A stretch of 60,595 nt of DNA from JAJYVT01 sp027339205. GTDB taxonomy: Bacteria; Actinomycetota; Acidimicrobiia; Acidimicrobiales; RAAP-2. The stretch covers positions 1 to 60,595 of the forward strand of contig DAHWOV010000119.1 of assembly GCA_027339205.1 (NCBI GenBank). Reading direction: 5' to 3'. Shown piece after piece: positions 42,761 to 57,584 of this stretch. The stretch's first letter is position 1. Each line of letters opens with the position of its first letter. The notes beneath the pieces are model-generated. The model saw only the letters and a list, made by a program, of their open reading frames with translations. It did not search any database and was not told where the DNA came from. The translations under genes and the position numbers were made by a program.

Positions 42761-43419
42761 TGGGAGCTCCCGTTGCGCTGCGGCGGGGTCTTGACCGAGT
42801 CGCGCAGCACCACGACCGCGCCGCGGGGACCGGGGACCGCCCCCTTCACCAGCACGAGCTCACGCTCGGGGTCACTCGAGACGACCTCGAGATTGAGCGC
42901 CGTGACCTGGCGGGCGCCCATCCGTCCCGCCATCCGCGTCCCCTTGAACACCTTGGCGGGCGTGGCGCACGCACCGATCGAGCCCGGGGCGCGGTGGTGC
43001 TTGTGGTTGCCGTGCGCGGCGCCTTGGCCCTTGAAGTTGTGCCGCTTCATCCCTCCGGCAAAGCCCTTTCCCTTGCTCACCGCGATCGCGTCGACCCGCT
43101 CGCCGGCGCTCCACAGCTCGGCAGTCAGCTCTTGGCCGACTTCGAAGGAGGCGGCGTCCTCCAGACGCAGCTCGAGGAGACGCCGACCCGGGTCTACGCC
43201 GGCGCGCTCGTAGTGGCCGCGCTCGGCCTTGGTCAGCGTCGACGCCCGGCGGAAGCCCCAGGTCACCTGGAGGGCCGCGTAGCCTTCACGCTCGGGCGTC
43301 TTGACCTGGACGATGCGTACGGGCGCGACGCGCAGGACCGTCACCGGTACGGCGCGGTTCTGCTCGTCCCATACCTGGGTCATGCCGACCTTCTCGCCGA
43401 CGATCGCCTTCGTTGCCAC
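42757..43419 (-). CDS. rplC: Ribosomal protein L3
   Basis: 220 residues from the GTG giving MATKAIVGEKVGMTQVW; GGMKRHNFKGQGAAHGNHKHHRAPGSIG contains the Gln normally methylated by PrmB-type enzymes. GAGGAGA lies just upstream. Unusually, 249 nt separate it from rpsJ, with a promoter-like pair and hairpins, so rplC may head its own transcript. Confidence 0.97.
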   Translation of the reverse strand: MATKAIVGEKVGMTQVWDEQNRAVPVTVLRVAPVRIVQVKTPEREGYAALQVTWGFRRASTLTKAERGHYERAGVDPGRRLLELRLEDAASFEVGQELTAELWSAGERVDAIAVSKGKGFAGGMKRHNFKGQGAAHGNHKHHRAPGSIGACATPAKVFKGTRMAGRMGARQVTALNLEVVSSDPERELVLVKGAVPGPRGAVVVLRDSVKTPPQRNGSSQ

Positions 43420-43613
43420 GTCTCTCCTCGCACTCGGCGCTCGCCGCCAATGCGCATGCCAACGCTCCGCCCGGAGAAACCCGAGCGGAGCGCTCGTCTC
43501 GTGTCGGCCGGAGGTTCCCCCCGCACCCCCTGGGCGCGACGGGCGCTCCGGCACGTCTGCTGGTTGCGCTCGGTGGTCTGCCGATCTCGCACCGGCCACC
43601 CGCGGATGGCCGG
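43420..43613 (-). promoter_or_regulatory. Structured 5' leader of rplC (candidate r-protein leader)
   Basis: Non-coding stretch between rpsJ and rplC. The coding strand can form CCGGCCA-8 nt-TGGCCGG (43592-43613), right at the predicted transcript start, and a perfect 8-bp stem CGCTCCGC/GCGGAGCG with a 14-nt loop (43463-43492), 44 nt before the rplC start. No ORF here looks protein-like. Ribosomal-protein autoregulation (for example by L4) is a possible role but is not shown by any motif I recognise. Confidence 0.4.
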
Positions 43614-43619
43614 CAGGGC

Positions 43620-43649
43620 ATCCTAGCGGACCGCGGCGAGGGGCGCCAA
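43620..43649 (-). promoter_or_regulatory. Candidate promoter of the rplC operon
   Basis: TTGGCG, 18 nt, TAGGAT on the minus strand, starting 20 nt after the rpsJ stop. Predicted start near 43613, giving a leader of about 195 nt. Both hexamers are of the kind seen before groES and rpsL in this window. Pattern-based. Confidence 0.45.
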
Positions 43650-43668
43650 GGCGACCCCCGGCGAAGCG

Positions 43669-43995
43669 TCAGGCGTTCTGGATCTTGATCTCGATGTCCA
43701 CGCCCGCGGGGAGGTCGAGCCGCTGGAGCGAGTCGACGGTCTTGGGGGTGTGCTCGACGATGTCCACCAGCCGCTTGTGCACGCGCATCTCGAAGTGCTC
43801 GCGGCTGTCCTTGTACTTGTGAGGCGACCGGATCACGGTGTAGCGGTGCTTGTCGGTCGGCAGCGGCACCGGCCCCTGCACCTTCGCCTGGGTACGGAGG
43901 ACCGTCTGGACGATCTTCTCCGTCGACTGGTCGAGGATCTCATGGTCGTAGGCCTTCAGCCTGATCCTGATCTTCTGCCGGCTGGTGTCGGCCAT
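43669..43995 (-). CDS. rpsJ: Ribosomal protein S10
   Basis: 108 residues; QKIRIRLKAYDHEILDQST, GPVPLPTDKHRYTVIRSPHKYKDSREHFEMR. Also NusE, the antitermination partner of NusB/NusG. ATG start 26 nt after tuf. Here it is tied to tuf instead of rplC, since a promoter-like gap follows it. Confidence 0.98.
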   Translation of the reverse strand: MADTSRQKIRIRLKAYDHEILDQSTEKIVQTVLRTQAKVQGPVPLPTDKHRYTVIRSPHKYKDSREHFEMRVHKRLVDIVEHTPKTVDSLQRLDLPAGVDIEIKIQNA

Positions 43996-44021
43996 GGCTG
44001 CTCGCTCCTCGCCGTCACCGG

Positions 44022-45209
<1,188 letters not shown>

Positions 45210-45305
45210 CTCCTCGGACTACTCCCTGTCTCGGGCGGCGCCCCTGCGGGCCCACCGCCGGCGGTCCCCCGCCCATGGTGGTATCTGTCTTCTGCGTGCC
45301 GCATC

Positions 45306-45327
45306 CCCGCCGGCCAGCGCCGGCGGG
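45306..45327 (-). terminator. Hairpin just after fusA (attenuator or partial terminator)
   Basis: Perfect 8-bp stem CCCGCCGG / CCGGCGGG with a 6-nt loop, beginning 3 nt after the fusA stop. No T-run follows, so it may attenuate, protect the 3' end or separate fusA from tuf expression levels instead of ending transcription outright. The rest of the 121-nt gap shows no confident promoter. Confidence 0.45.
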
Positions 45328-45330
45328 CAC

Positions 45331-47430
45331 CTACTCGCCGCGTGCCCTGGCGATGATCTCCTTGGCGATCGCGTCGGGCACTTCGTTGTAGGCGTGGAAC
45401 TGCATCGTGTACGTGGCTCGGCCCTGGGTACGCGAACGCAGATCGGTAGCGTAGCCGAACATGTCGGCCAGCGGTACCTGCGCCCGGACCACGTGGCTGC
45501 TGCCCCGTTGCTCCATCCCCTCGACCCGCCCCCGGCGGGAGGAGAGGTCGCCGATCACGTCCCCCATGTACTCCTCGGGGGTAACGACCTCGACCGCCAT
45601 CACCGGCTCCAGGAGCACGGGATCGGCCATGCGCAGCGCCTTCTTCACCGCCATCGAGCCGGCGATCTTGAAGGCCATCTCGGAGGAGTCGACCTCGTGG
45701 TAGGACCCGAAGACGAGGGTCACCCGGACGTCCACGGTCGGATACCCCGCGAGGACGCCCGAGGTCAGCGCCTCTTGGATCCCGGCGTCGACGGCCGGGA
45801 TGTACTCCTTGGGGATGACCCCGCCCGTGATCTTGTCGATGAACTCGTAGCCGCCCCCGGGGCCAGTGGGCTCGACGTCGATCACGACGTGGCCGTACTG
45901 GCCGCGCCCCCCCGTCTGGCGGACGTAGCGCTCCTCGACCTTGTCCGCGGTCTTGCGGATCGTCTCGCGGTACGCCACCTGGGGCTTGCCGACGTTGGCG
46001 TCGACGTTGAACTCCCGGAGCATCCGGTCGACCAGGACCTCGAGGTGGAGCTCTCCCATCCCCGAGATGACGGTCTGGGCGGTCTCTGTGTCCGTGCGGA
46101 CCCGGAAGGTCGGGTCCTCCTCGCTCAGGGCGAACAGCGCCCTTGACAGCTTGTCCTGGTCTGCCTTGGTCTTCGGCTCCACCGCGACGTGGATGACCGG
46201 CTCTGGGAACTCGAGTGCTTCGAGGACGATCGGGTGGGCAGGATCAGCGAGCGTGTCGCCGGTGGTCGTCTGCTTGAGGCCGACGGCGGCCACGATGTCG
46301 CCCGCGAAGATCGCGTCCTTGTCCTCCCGATGGTTGGCGTGCATCTGCAGCAGGCGGCCGATCCGCTCCTTGCGATCCTTCGTCGTGTTGGTGACGGTGC
46401 CGCCCTTGCGCATGGACCCCGAGTAGACGCGCAGGTAGGTGAGCTTGCCGACGTAGGGGTCGGTCATGATCTTGAAGGCAAGGGCGGCAAACGGCGCCGA
46501 GTCGTCGGGGGGGCGCTCCTCCAGCTCTTCGGACGAACCCGGCTTCGTGCCGGTGGCGGGCGGGAGATCGAGCGGGCTCGGCAGGTAGTCCACGACCGCG
46601 TCGAGCATGGGCTGGACGCCCTTGTTCTTGAAGGCCGAGCCGCAGAGCACGGGGACCACCTCATTGGCGAGGGTGGCGGCGCGCAGCGCCGCCCGCAGGT
46701 CCCCCGCGGTGATCTCCTCGTCGGCGAGGAACCTCTCCATGATCGTGTCCGAGTAGTTGGAGAGCACGTCGACGAGCTGGTGGCGCGCGTCCTCGACCTC
46801 CTGAGCGAGGTCGGCGGGGACGTCAGTCTCGTCCCACTTCTCGCCCATGCCCTCCTCCCAGACGAGGGCGCGGCTCGCGAGAAGGTCGACCACGCCGCGG
46901 AACCCGCCCTCGGTGCCGATCGGCAGCTGGACCACCGCCGGGACCGCGTCGAGCCGGTCGCGGATCATCTGGACGGTGCGGTGGAAGTCCGCCCCGACGC
47001 GGTCCATCTTGTTGACGAAGCAGATGCGAGGAACCCGGTACTTGTTCGCCTGGCGCCAGACCGTCTCGGTCTGGGGCTCCACCCCTGCGACCGCGTCGAA
47101 GACCGCCACCGCGCCGTCGAGCACGCGCAAGGAGCGCTCGACCTCCACCGTGAAGTCCACGTGGCCGGGGGTGTCGATGATGTTGATCCAGGTGTCACGC
47201 CACCGGCAGGTGGTGGCGGCAGAGGTGATCGTGATGCCGCGCTCTTGCTCTTGGACCATCCAGTCCATGGTCGCCGCGCCTTCGTGCACCTCGCCGATCT
47301 TGTAATTGCGACCGGTGTAATAGAGGATGCGCTCGGTGGTCGTGGTCTTGCCCGCGTCGATGTGCGCCATGATCCCGATGTTGCGGGTCTTGGCGAGCGG
47401 GAATTCGCGCTGGGGCACAGGGTCAGGCAT
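45331..47430 (-). CDS. fusA: Elongation factor G
   Basis: 699 residues; G1 AHIDAGKT (22-29), effector ERGITITSAATT, G3 DTPGHVDF, G4 NKMDRVGADF; domains IV-V complete to IAKEIIARARGE. Translocase. ATG start (MPDPVPQREFPL), 27 nt after rpsG. Confidence 0.98.
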   Translation of the reverse strand: MPDPVPQREFPLAKTRNIGIMAHIDAGKTTTTERILYYTGRNYKIGEVHEGAATMDWMVQEQERGITITSAATTCRWRDTWINIIDTPGHVDFTVEVERSLRVLDGAVAVFDAVAGVEPQTETVWRQANKYRVPRICFVNKMDRVGADFHRTVQMIRDRLDAVPAVVQLPIGTEGGFRGVVDLLASRALVWEEGMGEKWDETDVPADLAQEVEDARHQLVDVLSNYSDTIMERFLADEEITAGDLRAALRAATLANEVVPVLCGSAFKNKGVQPMLDAVVDYLPSPLDLPPATGTKPGSSEELEERPPDDSAPFAALAFKIMTDPYVGKLTYLRVYSGSMRKGGTVTNTTKDRKERIGRLLQMHANHREDKDAIFAGDIVAAVGLKQTTTGDTLADPAHPIVLEALEFPEPVIHVAVEPKTKADQDKLSRALFALSEEDPTFRVRTDTETAQTVISGMGELHLEVLVDRMLREFNVDANVGKPQVAYRETIRKTADKVEERYVRQTGGRGQYGHVVIDVEPTGPGGGYEFIDKITGGVIPKEYIPAVDAGIQEALTSGVLAGYPTVDVRVTLVFGSYHEVDSSEMAFKIAGSMAVKKALRMADPVLLEPVMAVEVVTPEEYMGDVIGDLSSRRGRVEGMEQRGSSHVVRAQVPLADMFGYATDLRSRTQGRATYTMQFHAYNEVPDAIAKEIIARARGE

Positions 47431-47457
47431 GGGTACTCGATTCCAGGAGAGGACCGA

Positions 47458-47928
47458 CTACCAGCGGTAGTGGGCGAAGGCCTTGTTCGACTCGGCCATC
47501 TTGTGCAGGTCCTCGCGGCGCTTCACCGCGGCGCCGATGCCGTTCGACGCGTCGAGGATCTCGTTGGCAAGGCGCTCGGCCATCGTCTTCTCGCGGCGCT
47601 GGCGCGCGAAGCCCACGAGCCAGCGGATCGCAAGGGTCGTCGCGCGCCGCGGCCGCACCTCGACCGGGACCTGGTAGGTCGCGCCTCCCACTCGGCGGCT
47701 CCGCACCTCGAGCTCTGGGCGGGTGTTCTCGACCGCCCGTTTGAGCACGGTCACCGGCTCGGCGCCGGCGCGCTCCTGGACGATCGCGAGCGCCCGGTAG
47801 ACCAGCCGCTCGGCCAGGGTCCGCTTGCCGCGCGAGAGCACCTTGTTCACGACCTGCGTGACAAGCCCGGAGCGGTAGACGGGGTCGGGTTGGAGGTCCC
47901 GGCGGGAGGCAGGTCCGTTGCGCGGCAT
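47458..47928 (-). CDS. rpsG: Ribosomal protein S7
   Basis: 156 residues; VNKVLSRGKRTLAERLVYRAL, VKRAVENTRPELEVRSRRVGGATYQVPVEV is the conserved core; ends KAFAHYRW. ATG start 1 nt after rpsL. Primary 16S 3'-domain binder. Confidence 0.98.
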   Translation of the reverse strand: MPRNGPASRRDLQPDPVYRSGLVTQVVNKVLSRGKRTLAERLVYRALAIVQERAGAEPVTVLKRAVENTRPELEVRSRRVGGATYQVPVEVRPRRATTLAIRWLVGFARQRREKTMAERLANEILDASNGIGAAVKRREDLHKMAESNKAFAHYRW

Positions 47929-47929
47929 C

Positions 47930-48301
47930 TCAGGACTCCTTCTTTGCGCCGTAGCGGCTCCGGGCCTGGCTGCGCTCGCGCACGCCCGAGGTGTCGAGCG
48001 CGCCGCGGATGACCTTGTAGCGGACGCCGGGGAGGTCCTTCACACGGCCGCCACGCACGAGCACGATCGAGTGCTCCTGGAGGTTGTGGCCGACGCCGGG
48101 GATGTAGGCGGTGACCTCCACGCCGCTCGTCAACCGGACGCGGGCAACCTTGCGGAGGGCCGAATTCGGCTTCTTCGGGGTAGTGGTGTAGACGCGCGTG
48201 CAGACGCCCCGGCGCTGAGGCGCGCCCCTCAGGGCCGGCGTCTTGGTCTTCGTCTGCTTGGCCTCACGTCCCTTGCGGACGAGCTGGGCGATGGTGGGCA
48301 C
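47930..48301 (-). CDS. rpsL: Ribosomal protein S12
   Basis: 123 residues from the GTG giving MPTIAQLVRKGRE. Decoding-site loops TTTPKKPNSALRK and GRVKDLPGVRY are wild-type, with the Lys positions that mutate in streptomycin resistance intact. AAGGACA precedes the start. First gene of the str operon, about 75 nt after a predicted start site. Confidence 0.98.
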   Translation of the reverse strand: MPTIAQLVRKGREAKQTKTKTPALRGAPQRRGVCTRVYTTTPKKPNSALRKVARVRLTSGVEVTAYIPGVGHNLQEHSIVLVRGGRVKDLPGVRYKVIRGALDTSGVRERSQARSRYGAKKES

Positions 48302-48381
48302 GCGTGTCCTTCGATCCGAATGTGAGCGGTTCGCTGCACGGGCTGGCGCCTGAGCGGCGCCATGCTGCGGTGCAGCGTCCA

Positions 48382-48410
48382 ATGCTACGGCAGCACCCTG
48401 ACCCCGGCAA
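48382..48410 (-). promoter_or_regulatory. Candidate promoter of the str operon (rpsL-rpsG-fusA-tuf)
   Basis: TTGCCG, exactly 17 nt, TAGCAT on the minus strand, in the 149-nt rpoC-rpsL gap. The same TAGCAT -10 occurs before groES. It lies just past the hairpin that ends rpoC, so termination and re-initiation would be adjacent. Confidence 0.55.
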
Positions 48411-48450
48411 GGCGGAGCGGGCGCCGCACATCGTAGCGGTGCGGAGGTGC

Positions 48451-52526
<4,076 letters not shown>

Positions 52527-52527
<1 letters not shown>

Positions 52528-55500
52528 TACGAGAAGCTCCTCTCGGCCGCGCGCCGCTCGTCCTCTTCGTCCGACCCTCGTTCGGGCCTGCTGATGTCGA
52601 TCCCGAGCTCCTCGGCCGTGCGGAACACGTCCTCGTCGAGCTCGTGCATCTCGATCTCCGACCCGTCGTTCGCCAGCACCTCCACGTCGAGGCAGAGGGA
52701 CTGCATCTCCTTGATGAGCACCTTGAAGCTCTCGGGGATCCCCGGCTCGGGGATGTTCTCGCCCTTTACGATCGCCTCGTAGACCTTCACCCGGCCGAGC
52801 ACGTCGTCCGACTTGATGGTCAGCAGCTCTTGGAGGGCGTAGGCCGCGCCGAAGGCCTCGAGCGCCCACACCTCCATCTCCCCGAACCGCTGGCCGCCGA
52901 ACTGGGCCTTCCCGCCGAGGGGCTGCTGGGTGATCATCGAGTACGGACCGGTCGACCGAGCGTGGATCTTGTCGTCAACCAGGTGGGCGAGCTTCAGGAT
53001 GTAGACGTAGCCGACCGAGATCGGATTGTCGTAGGGCTCACCGGTGCGACCGTTGTACAGCACGGCCTTGCCCGTGGGCTGGATCTGCACGTCGCCGGCC
53101 GCCGAATCGGGACGGAGCCGCTCGAAGAGCTGGCGGATCGTGGGGTGCTTGCCCGCGTCCTCCTCCTCGTCCCAGTGCGCGCCGTCGAAGACGGGGGTCG
53201 CGACCCACGTCGCGGGGATCGTGCGGGGCCGGGTCTTCCGGCCCGAGCCCGGCCGGCCGCTCGTGCCCGCGCCCTCCTCACAGGTCACGCCGTCCCAGCC
53301 GTACCGGGCGGCGTAGCCCAGGTGCGACTCGAGGACCTGGCCGACGTTCATCCGGCTGGGGACCCCGAGCGGGTTCAAGATGATGTCGACCGGCGTCCCG
53401 TCCGCGAGGAACGGCATGTCCTCGACAGGAAGGATCTTCGAGATGACGCCCTTGTTCCCGTGACGACCGGCCAGCTTGTCCCCCTCGGAGATCTTCCGCT
53501 TCTGTGCGACGTACACGCGGACCAGCTGGTTCACGCCGGGCGGCAGCTCGTGGGAGTCCTCACGGGAGAAGACGCGGACGTCGATGACCTTGCCTTCCTC
53601 GCCGTGGGGGACCTTCAGGCTCGTGTCGCGCACCTCCCGGGCCTTCTCGCCGAAGATCGCCCGGAGCAGCCGCTCCTCGGGCGTCTGCTCGGTCTCCCCC
53701 TTCGGGGTGACCTTCCCGACCAGGACGTCACCGGGTCCCACCTCCGCTCCGATGCGGATGATGCCGCGCTCGTCGAGGTCGGCGAGGATCTCCTCGGAGA
53801 GGTTGGGGATGTCCCGCGTGATCTCCTCCGCGCCGAGCTTGGTGTCACGGGCGTCGACTTCATGCTCCTCGATGTGGATCGAGGTCAGCACGTCGTCGCG
53901 TACCAGGCGCTGGGAGAGGATGATGGCGTCCTCGTAGTTGTAGCCCTCCCACGGCATGAAGGCGACGAGCAGGTTCTTGCCCAGGGCGAGCTCGCCGTTG
54001 TGCGTCGAGGGCCCGTCCGCCAGCAGGTCGCCGGCGGTCACCTTGTCGCCCTCGTCGACGAGCGGCTTCTGGTTGATGCAGGTGTTCTGGTTGGAGCGGC
54101 GGAACTTGGCGAGCCTGTAGATCCGCCGTCCGAGCGTCTGGCCGAGGCGGTCCTTCTGCCCGGAGCGGTACTCGACGACGATCTGGTCTCCCGAGACCTC
54201 GGTCACGGTGCCTTCGCCCTCGGCGAGGACGACGTCGCCGGCGTCCCGCGCGGCGCGTCCCTCGACGCCCGTGCCGATGTAGGGCGCCTCGGGCACGACC
54301 AGCGGAACGGCCTGCTTCTGCATGTTGGCACCCATGAGGGCGCGGTTCGCGTCGTCGTGCTCGACGAAGGGGATCAACGCGGTCGACACCGACACGGTCT
54401 GCTTCGGCGAGACGTCCATCAGGTCCACGTCCGCCGGGGGCACGTAGTCGATCTCGCTCGTCGTGCCATAGGCGGTGGTGCTGGCGCCGACGCGCACGCC
54501 CGTTCCCTGCGGGCCGCGGCGGACGAGGACACGGTCGTTGGTGAAGCGTCCGTCGGGACCGACCGGCGCGTTCGCCTGTGCGATGACGTGCTCCTCCTCC
54601 TCGTCCGCGGCGAGGTACACGACCTCGTCGGTGACACGCCCTCCGACGACCTTGCGATAGGGCGTCTCGATGAAGCCGTACTCGTTCACCCGCGCGTAGG
54701 TCGCGAGCGCGCCGATGAGGCCGATGTTCGGCCCTTCGGGCGTCTCGATCGGACACATGCGGCCGTAGTGGGAGGTGTGCACGTCGCGCACCTCGAAGCC
54801 GGCACGCTCCCGTGAGAGGCCCCCAGGACCCAGCGCGGACAGCCGCCGCTTGTGGGCGAGGCCCGAGAGAGGGTTGTTCTGGTCCATGAACTGGCTCAGC
54901 TGCGACGTGCCGAAGAACTCCTTCACCGCAGCGACGACAGGCCGGATGTTGATGAGGGTCTGGGGCGTGATGGCCTCGACGTCCTGGGTGGTCATGCGTT
55001 CCCGGACGACCCGTTCCATGCGCGAGAGACCCACGCGCACCTGGTTCTGGATGAGCTCGCCGACCGAGCGGATCCGCCGGTTGGCGAAGTGGTCCTGGTC
55101 GTCGATCCGGTACGTCGTGTCCCCGTCGGCCATGTGCAAGGCCAGGTGGAGCATGTACGTCGCCGACGCGAGGATCTCCGACGGGCTGAGCACGCTCTGG
55201 CCCGGGGCGGGACGCTCGAGATCCACCCCGAAGAGCTCGGAGATCCGCTCGATCTCAGGGCCGAGCTTGCGATTGAGCTTGTACCGGCCGACGCGGGTCA
55301 AGTCGTAGCGCTTCGGGTTGAAGAAGGCATTCTCGAAGTACTGGCGTGCCGCCTCCACCGAGAGCGGCTCGCCGGGCCGGGCGCGCTTGTAGATCTCGAG
55401 GAGCGCCTCCTCGCGGCTGGGCGCGAGCTCCTTCTCCTTCTCCCACTGCCCCTCGAGGAAGTCGAAGTGCCGGACGAAACGCTCGAGGAAGGCCTCGTCG

Positions 55501-56114
55501 CCGTAGCCGAGGGCGCGTAGCAGGACGAACAGGGAGAGCCGGCGCTTGCGCGCCACACGCGCTCCGGCAGTGACGTCCTTGGAGGGCTTCGCCTCGATGT
55601 CGAGCTCGATCCACTCGCCACGATAGGGGTGGATCGTGCCGGTGAAGATCGTCTTCAGGTCCCTGCCCGGCTGGAAGATGACCCCCGGGGAGCGGACGAG
55701 TTGGCTCACGACGACCCGCTCGGTCCCGTTGACGATGAAGGTGCCGCGGTCCGTCATCATCGGGAAGTCGCCCATGAAGACGGTCTGCTCCTTGATCTCG
55801 CCGGTGCCGGCGTTCAAGAAGCGCGCCCTGACGAAGACGGGCGCCGCGTAGGTCATGTCCTTCTCTTTGCACTCCTCCACCGAGAACTTCGGCGGCGGGC
55901 GCAGATCGGCGTCCGACGCGTCGAACTCGAGCTCGAGGCTCAGCTGGCCGGTGAAGTCCTCGATCGGGCTGATGTCGTCGAAGGCCTCGGCGAGACCCTT
56001 CTCCAAGAACCACTGGAAGGAGTCTCGCTGGATCGCGATGAGGTCGGGCAGGGGCAGGGCTTCGTCGATGTTGGCGAAGGACACACGTTCGGGGCTACGG
56101 GACCGTGAAGACAA
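52527..56114 (-). CDS. rpoB: RNA polymerase beta subunit
   Basis: 1195 residues. The rifampicin-binding region (about residues 400-435: SQLSQFMDQNNPLSG, HKRRLSALGPGG) retains the Asp, His and Ser of sensitive enzymes. RYGWDG, GGKAQFGGQRFGEMEVWALEA and the C-terminal anchor are present. The start is TTG (MSSRSRSPERV) with GGGAGGAG about 9 nt upstream. The C-terminal 15 residues are Glu/Arg-rich. Preceded by a 355-nt gap. Confidence 0.98.
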
Positions 56115-56380
56115 CGGTCAACTCCTCCCAGTTGCTCGGGGTGCGGGGGTGAAGCGGGGGCAGGTCCGCCAGGACGGGTGGCGGCAGGACGGGGATCGGC
56201 GGCTGCAGCAGACGGCTGCAGAGGACCCTGGAGGGGTCCGGAACGGTGCCGTGGCGCGCGCCATTCAGGCTGGAGGAAGAGCGATCGCAAGACGGAGCTG
56301 CACGGCAACCCGGTAGCTTACCCGGAGGCAGACGAATTCACAACCCCTCCGCCGACGGACACCGAGGGGCGAACACCGAC
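56115..56380 (-). promoter_or_regulatory. Long 5' leader of rpoBC
   Basis: The 355-nt rplL-rpoB gap holds no defensible gene. Besides two promoter-like sites it contains the hairpin GGACCC-TGGAG-GGGTCC at 56223-56239 and a direct repeat GGCTGCAG (about 56200-56220). With the upstream promoter the leader would be about 265 nt, with the proximal one about 195 nt. Attenuation or autoregulation of rpoBC is possible but unproven. Confidence 0.4.
56315..56343 (-). promoter_or_regulatory. Candidate proximal promoter of rpoBC
   Basis: TTGTGA, exactly 17 nt, TAAGCT on the minus strand, about 200 nt before the rpoB start codon. TAnnnT-type -10. Pattern match only. Confidence 0.4.
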
Positions 56381-56409
56381 AGGGTAAAGGGCGACGTGGT
56401 CCCAGTCAA
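56381..56409 (-). promoter_or_regulatory. Candidate distal promoter of rpoBC
   Basis: TTGACT (5 of 6 to consensus), exactly 17 nt, TACCCT on the minus strand. Lies 60-90 nt after the rplL stop, beyond the rplL hairpins. The best -35 hexamer in the window. Confidence 0.5.
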
Positions 56410-56431
56410 GGTTTGCCGAGGCCCGGGGCGA

Positions 56432-56469
56432 CCGGGGCCGCTCCGGTTGCCCCGGCCGCCCGCGCGGGC
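56432..56469 (-). terminator. Paired hairpins after rplL
   Basis: A 12-bp G+C palindrome (GCCCGCGCGGGC) touching the rplL stop, followed by a 7-bp stem CCGGGGC / GCCCCGG with a 10-nt loop. No T-run. Likely to end or reduce transcription between rplJL and rpoBC, a point where many bacteria attenuate; inference from position and structure. Confidence 0.4.
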
Positions 56470-56867
56470 TACTTGACCTCCACGGTCGCGCCCGCGCCCT
56501 CGAGCGCAGCCCTCGCCTTCTCGGCGTCGTCCTTGTTGACGTGCTCCAACACGGGCTTCGGGGCACCGTCGACGAGGTCCTTGGCCTCCTTCAGCCCGAG
56601 GCTCGTCAGCGCCCGGACCTCCTTGATGACCTGGATCTTCTTGTCGCCGGCGGCAACGAGGACGACGTCGAACTCGGTCTTCTCCTCCTCTGTGCCGCCT
56701 GTCTCCGCGCCAGCGCCGCCCGCCGCGGGCGCGGCGGTGACGGCGACAGGTGCCGCCGCCGTGACGCCGAATTTCTCCTCGAATTCTTTCAGCAGCTCGC
56801 TCAGCTCGATCACCGAGAGCTCGGCGATGCCGTCGAGGATCTGCTCCTTGGTCAGGGATCCTGCCAT
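56469..56867 (-). CDS. rplL: Ribosomal protein L7/L12
   Basis: 132 residues: N-terminal dimerisation helices (LTKEQILDGIAELSVIELSELLKEFEEKFGV), an Ala/Gly-rich hinge and the factor-binding C-terminal domain (EFDVVL, KKIQVIKEVR, LGLKEAKDLVD). ATG start; AAAGGA upstream. Forms the stalk with L10. Confidence 0.97.
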   Translation of the reverse strand: MAGSLTKEQILDGIAELSVIELSELLKEFEEKFGVTAAAPVAVTAAPAAGGAGAETGGTEEEKTEFDVVLVAAGDKKIQVIKEVRALTSLGLKEAKDLVDGAPKPVLEHVNKDDAEKARAALEGAGATVEVK

Positions 56868-56940
56868 CTGTGATGTTCCTTTCTTCCTTGATCTCTTCTT
56901 CGGTCTCGATCTCGGCGGACGGGCAGCGCGCCCTGGCCCG

Positions 56941-57579
56941 CTACCCGCTCTGCGGTGGTGCCGTCTCGGGTGCCCCGGTGTCGGGTGCCGTCTCGGGTGC
57001 CCCGGCGTCGGCGCCTTCCAGTGCGAACGGGGTTGCGGACCGGCTCTCGGCGGGCGTGCCGCCGCGTTCGTCGATGAGCGCCTTGAGGCCGTACGCGAGG
57101 CTGCGCGGCAGCGCCTCGAGGAGAGAGGCCAGCTGTGCGAGCGGTGCCTGCAGGGCGCCGGCAAGTCCCGCGAGCAGCACGTCACGGGGCGGGAGATCCG
57201 CGAGCGCCGCGAGCTGCGCCGGGGAGAGCAGGGCCCCGTCGAGCATCCCGCCCTTCACGACGAGGCGGTTGTTGGTCCGCGAGAAGTCGCGCAGCGCCTT
57301 GGCCACCGCGCTCACGTCGCCATGGACGAAGGCGATCGCCGTCGGGCCGACCAGCAGCTCTTCGAGGCGGGCGTGCGGACCTCCGTCGATCGCGCGCCGG
57401 ACGAGCGTGTTCTTGAAGACCTTGTAGTCACCCCCGGCCGCCATCAGGCTCTTGCGCAACGCCGCCAGGTCCCCCACGGTGAGCCCGCGATATTCGGTCA
57501 CCACCGTCGCATGGGCGTCGCCGAGCCGCGCGCGCACCTCGTCGACTACGGCGACCTTCTCGGGCCTCGGGTTGTCCAT
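56941..57579 (-). CDS. rplJ: Ribosomal protein L10
   Basis: 212 residues; VTEYRGLTVGDLAALRKSL, KVFKNTLVRRA and the L7/L12-binding helix region are normal. The C-terminal ~40 residues form a low-complexity tail with GAPETAP twice. ATG start with GGAGGAG. A structured leader precedes it, as expected for L10 autogenous control. Confidence 0.96.
   Translation of the reverse strand: MDNPRPEKVAVVDEVRARLGDAHATVVTEYRGLTVGDLAALRKSLMAAGGDYKVFKNTLVRRAIDGGPHARLEELLVGPTAIAFVHGDVSAVAKALRDFSRTNNRLVVKGGMLDGALLSPAQLAALADLPPRDVLLAGLAGALQAPLAQLASLLEALPRSLAYGLKALIDERGGTPAESRSATPFALEGADAGAPETAPDTGAPETAPPQSG
56957..57005. repeat. 22-bp direct repeat in the 3' end of rplJ
   Basis: Two identical 22-bp copies with a 27-bp period (nine codons) encoding GAPETAP...GAPETAP in the L10 tail. 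Another in-frame duplication in a ribosomal protein tail of this genome. Confidence 0.85.
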
Positions 57580-57584
57580 CGCTC

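Noticed and set aside
43420..43668. Small ORFs in the rpsJ-rplC gap on both strands
   Set aside because: Arg/Ala/Pro-rich, no ribosome-binding site matching a start, and they collide with predicted hairpins; better explained as a leader.
54850..54920. Possible rifampicin-resistance changes in rpoB
   Set aside because: The key Asp, His and Ser positions of the binding pocket are the sensitive forms; a nearby Ala for Thr is natural variation.
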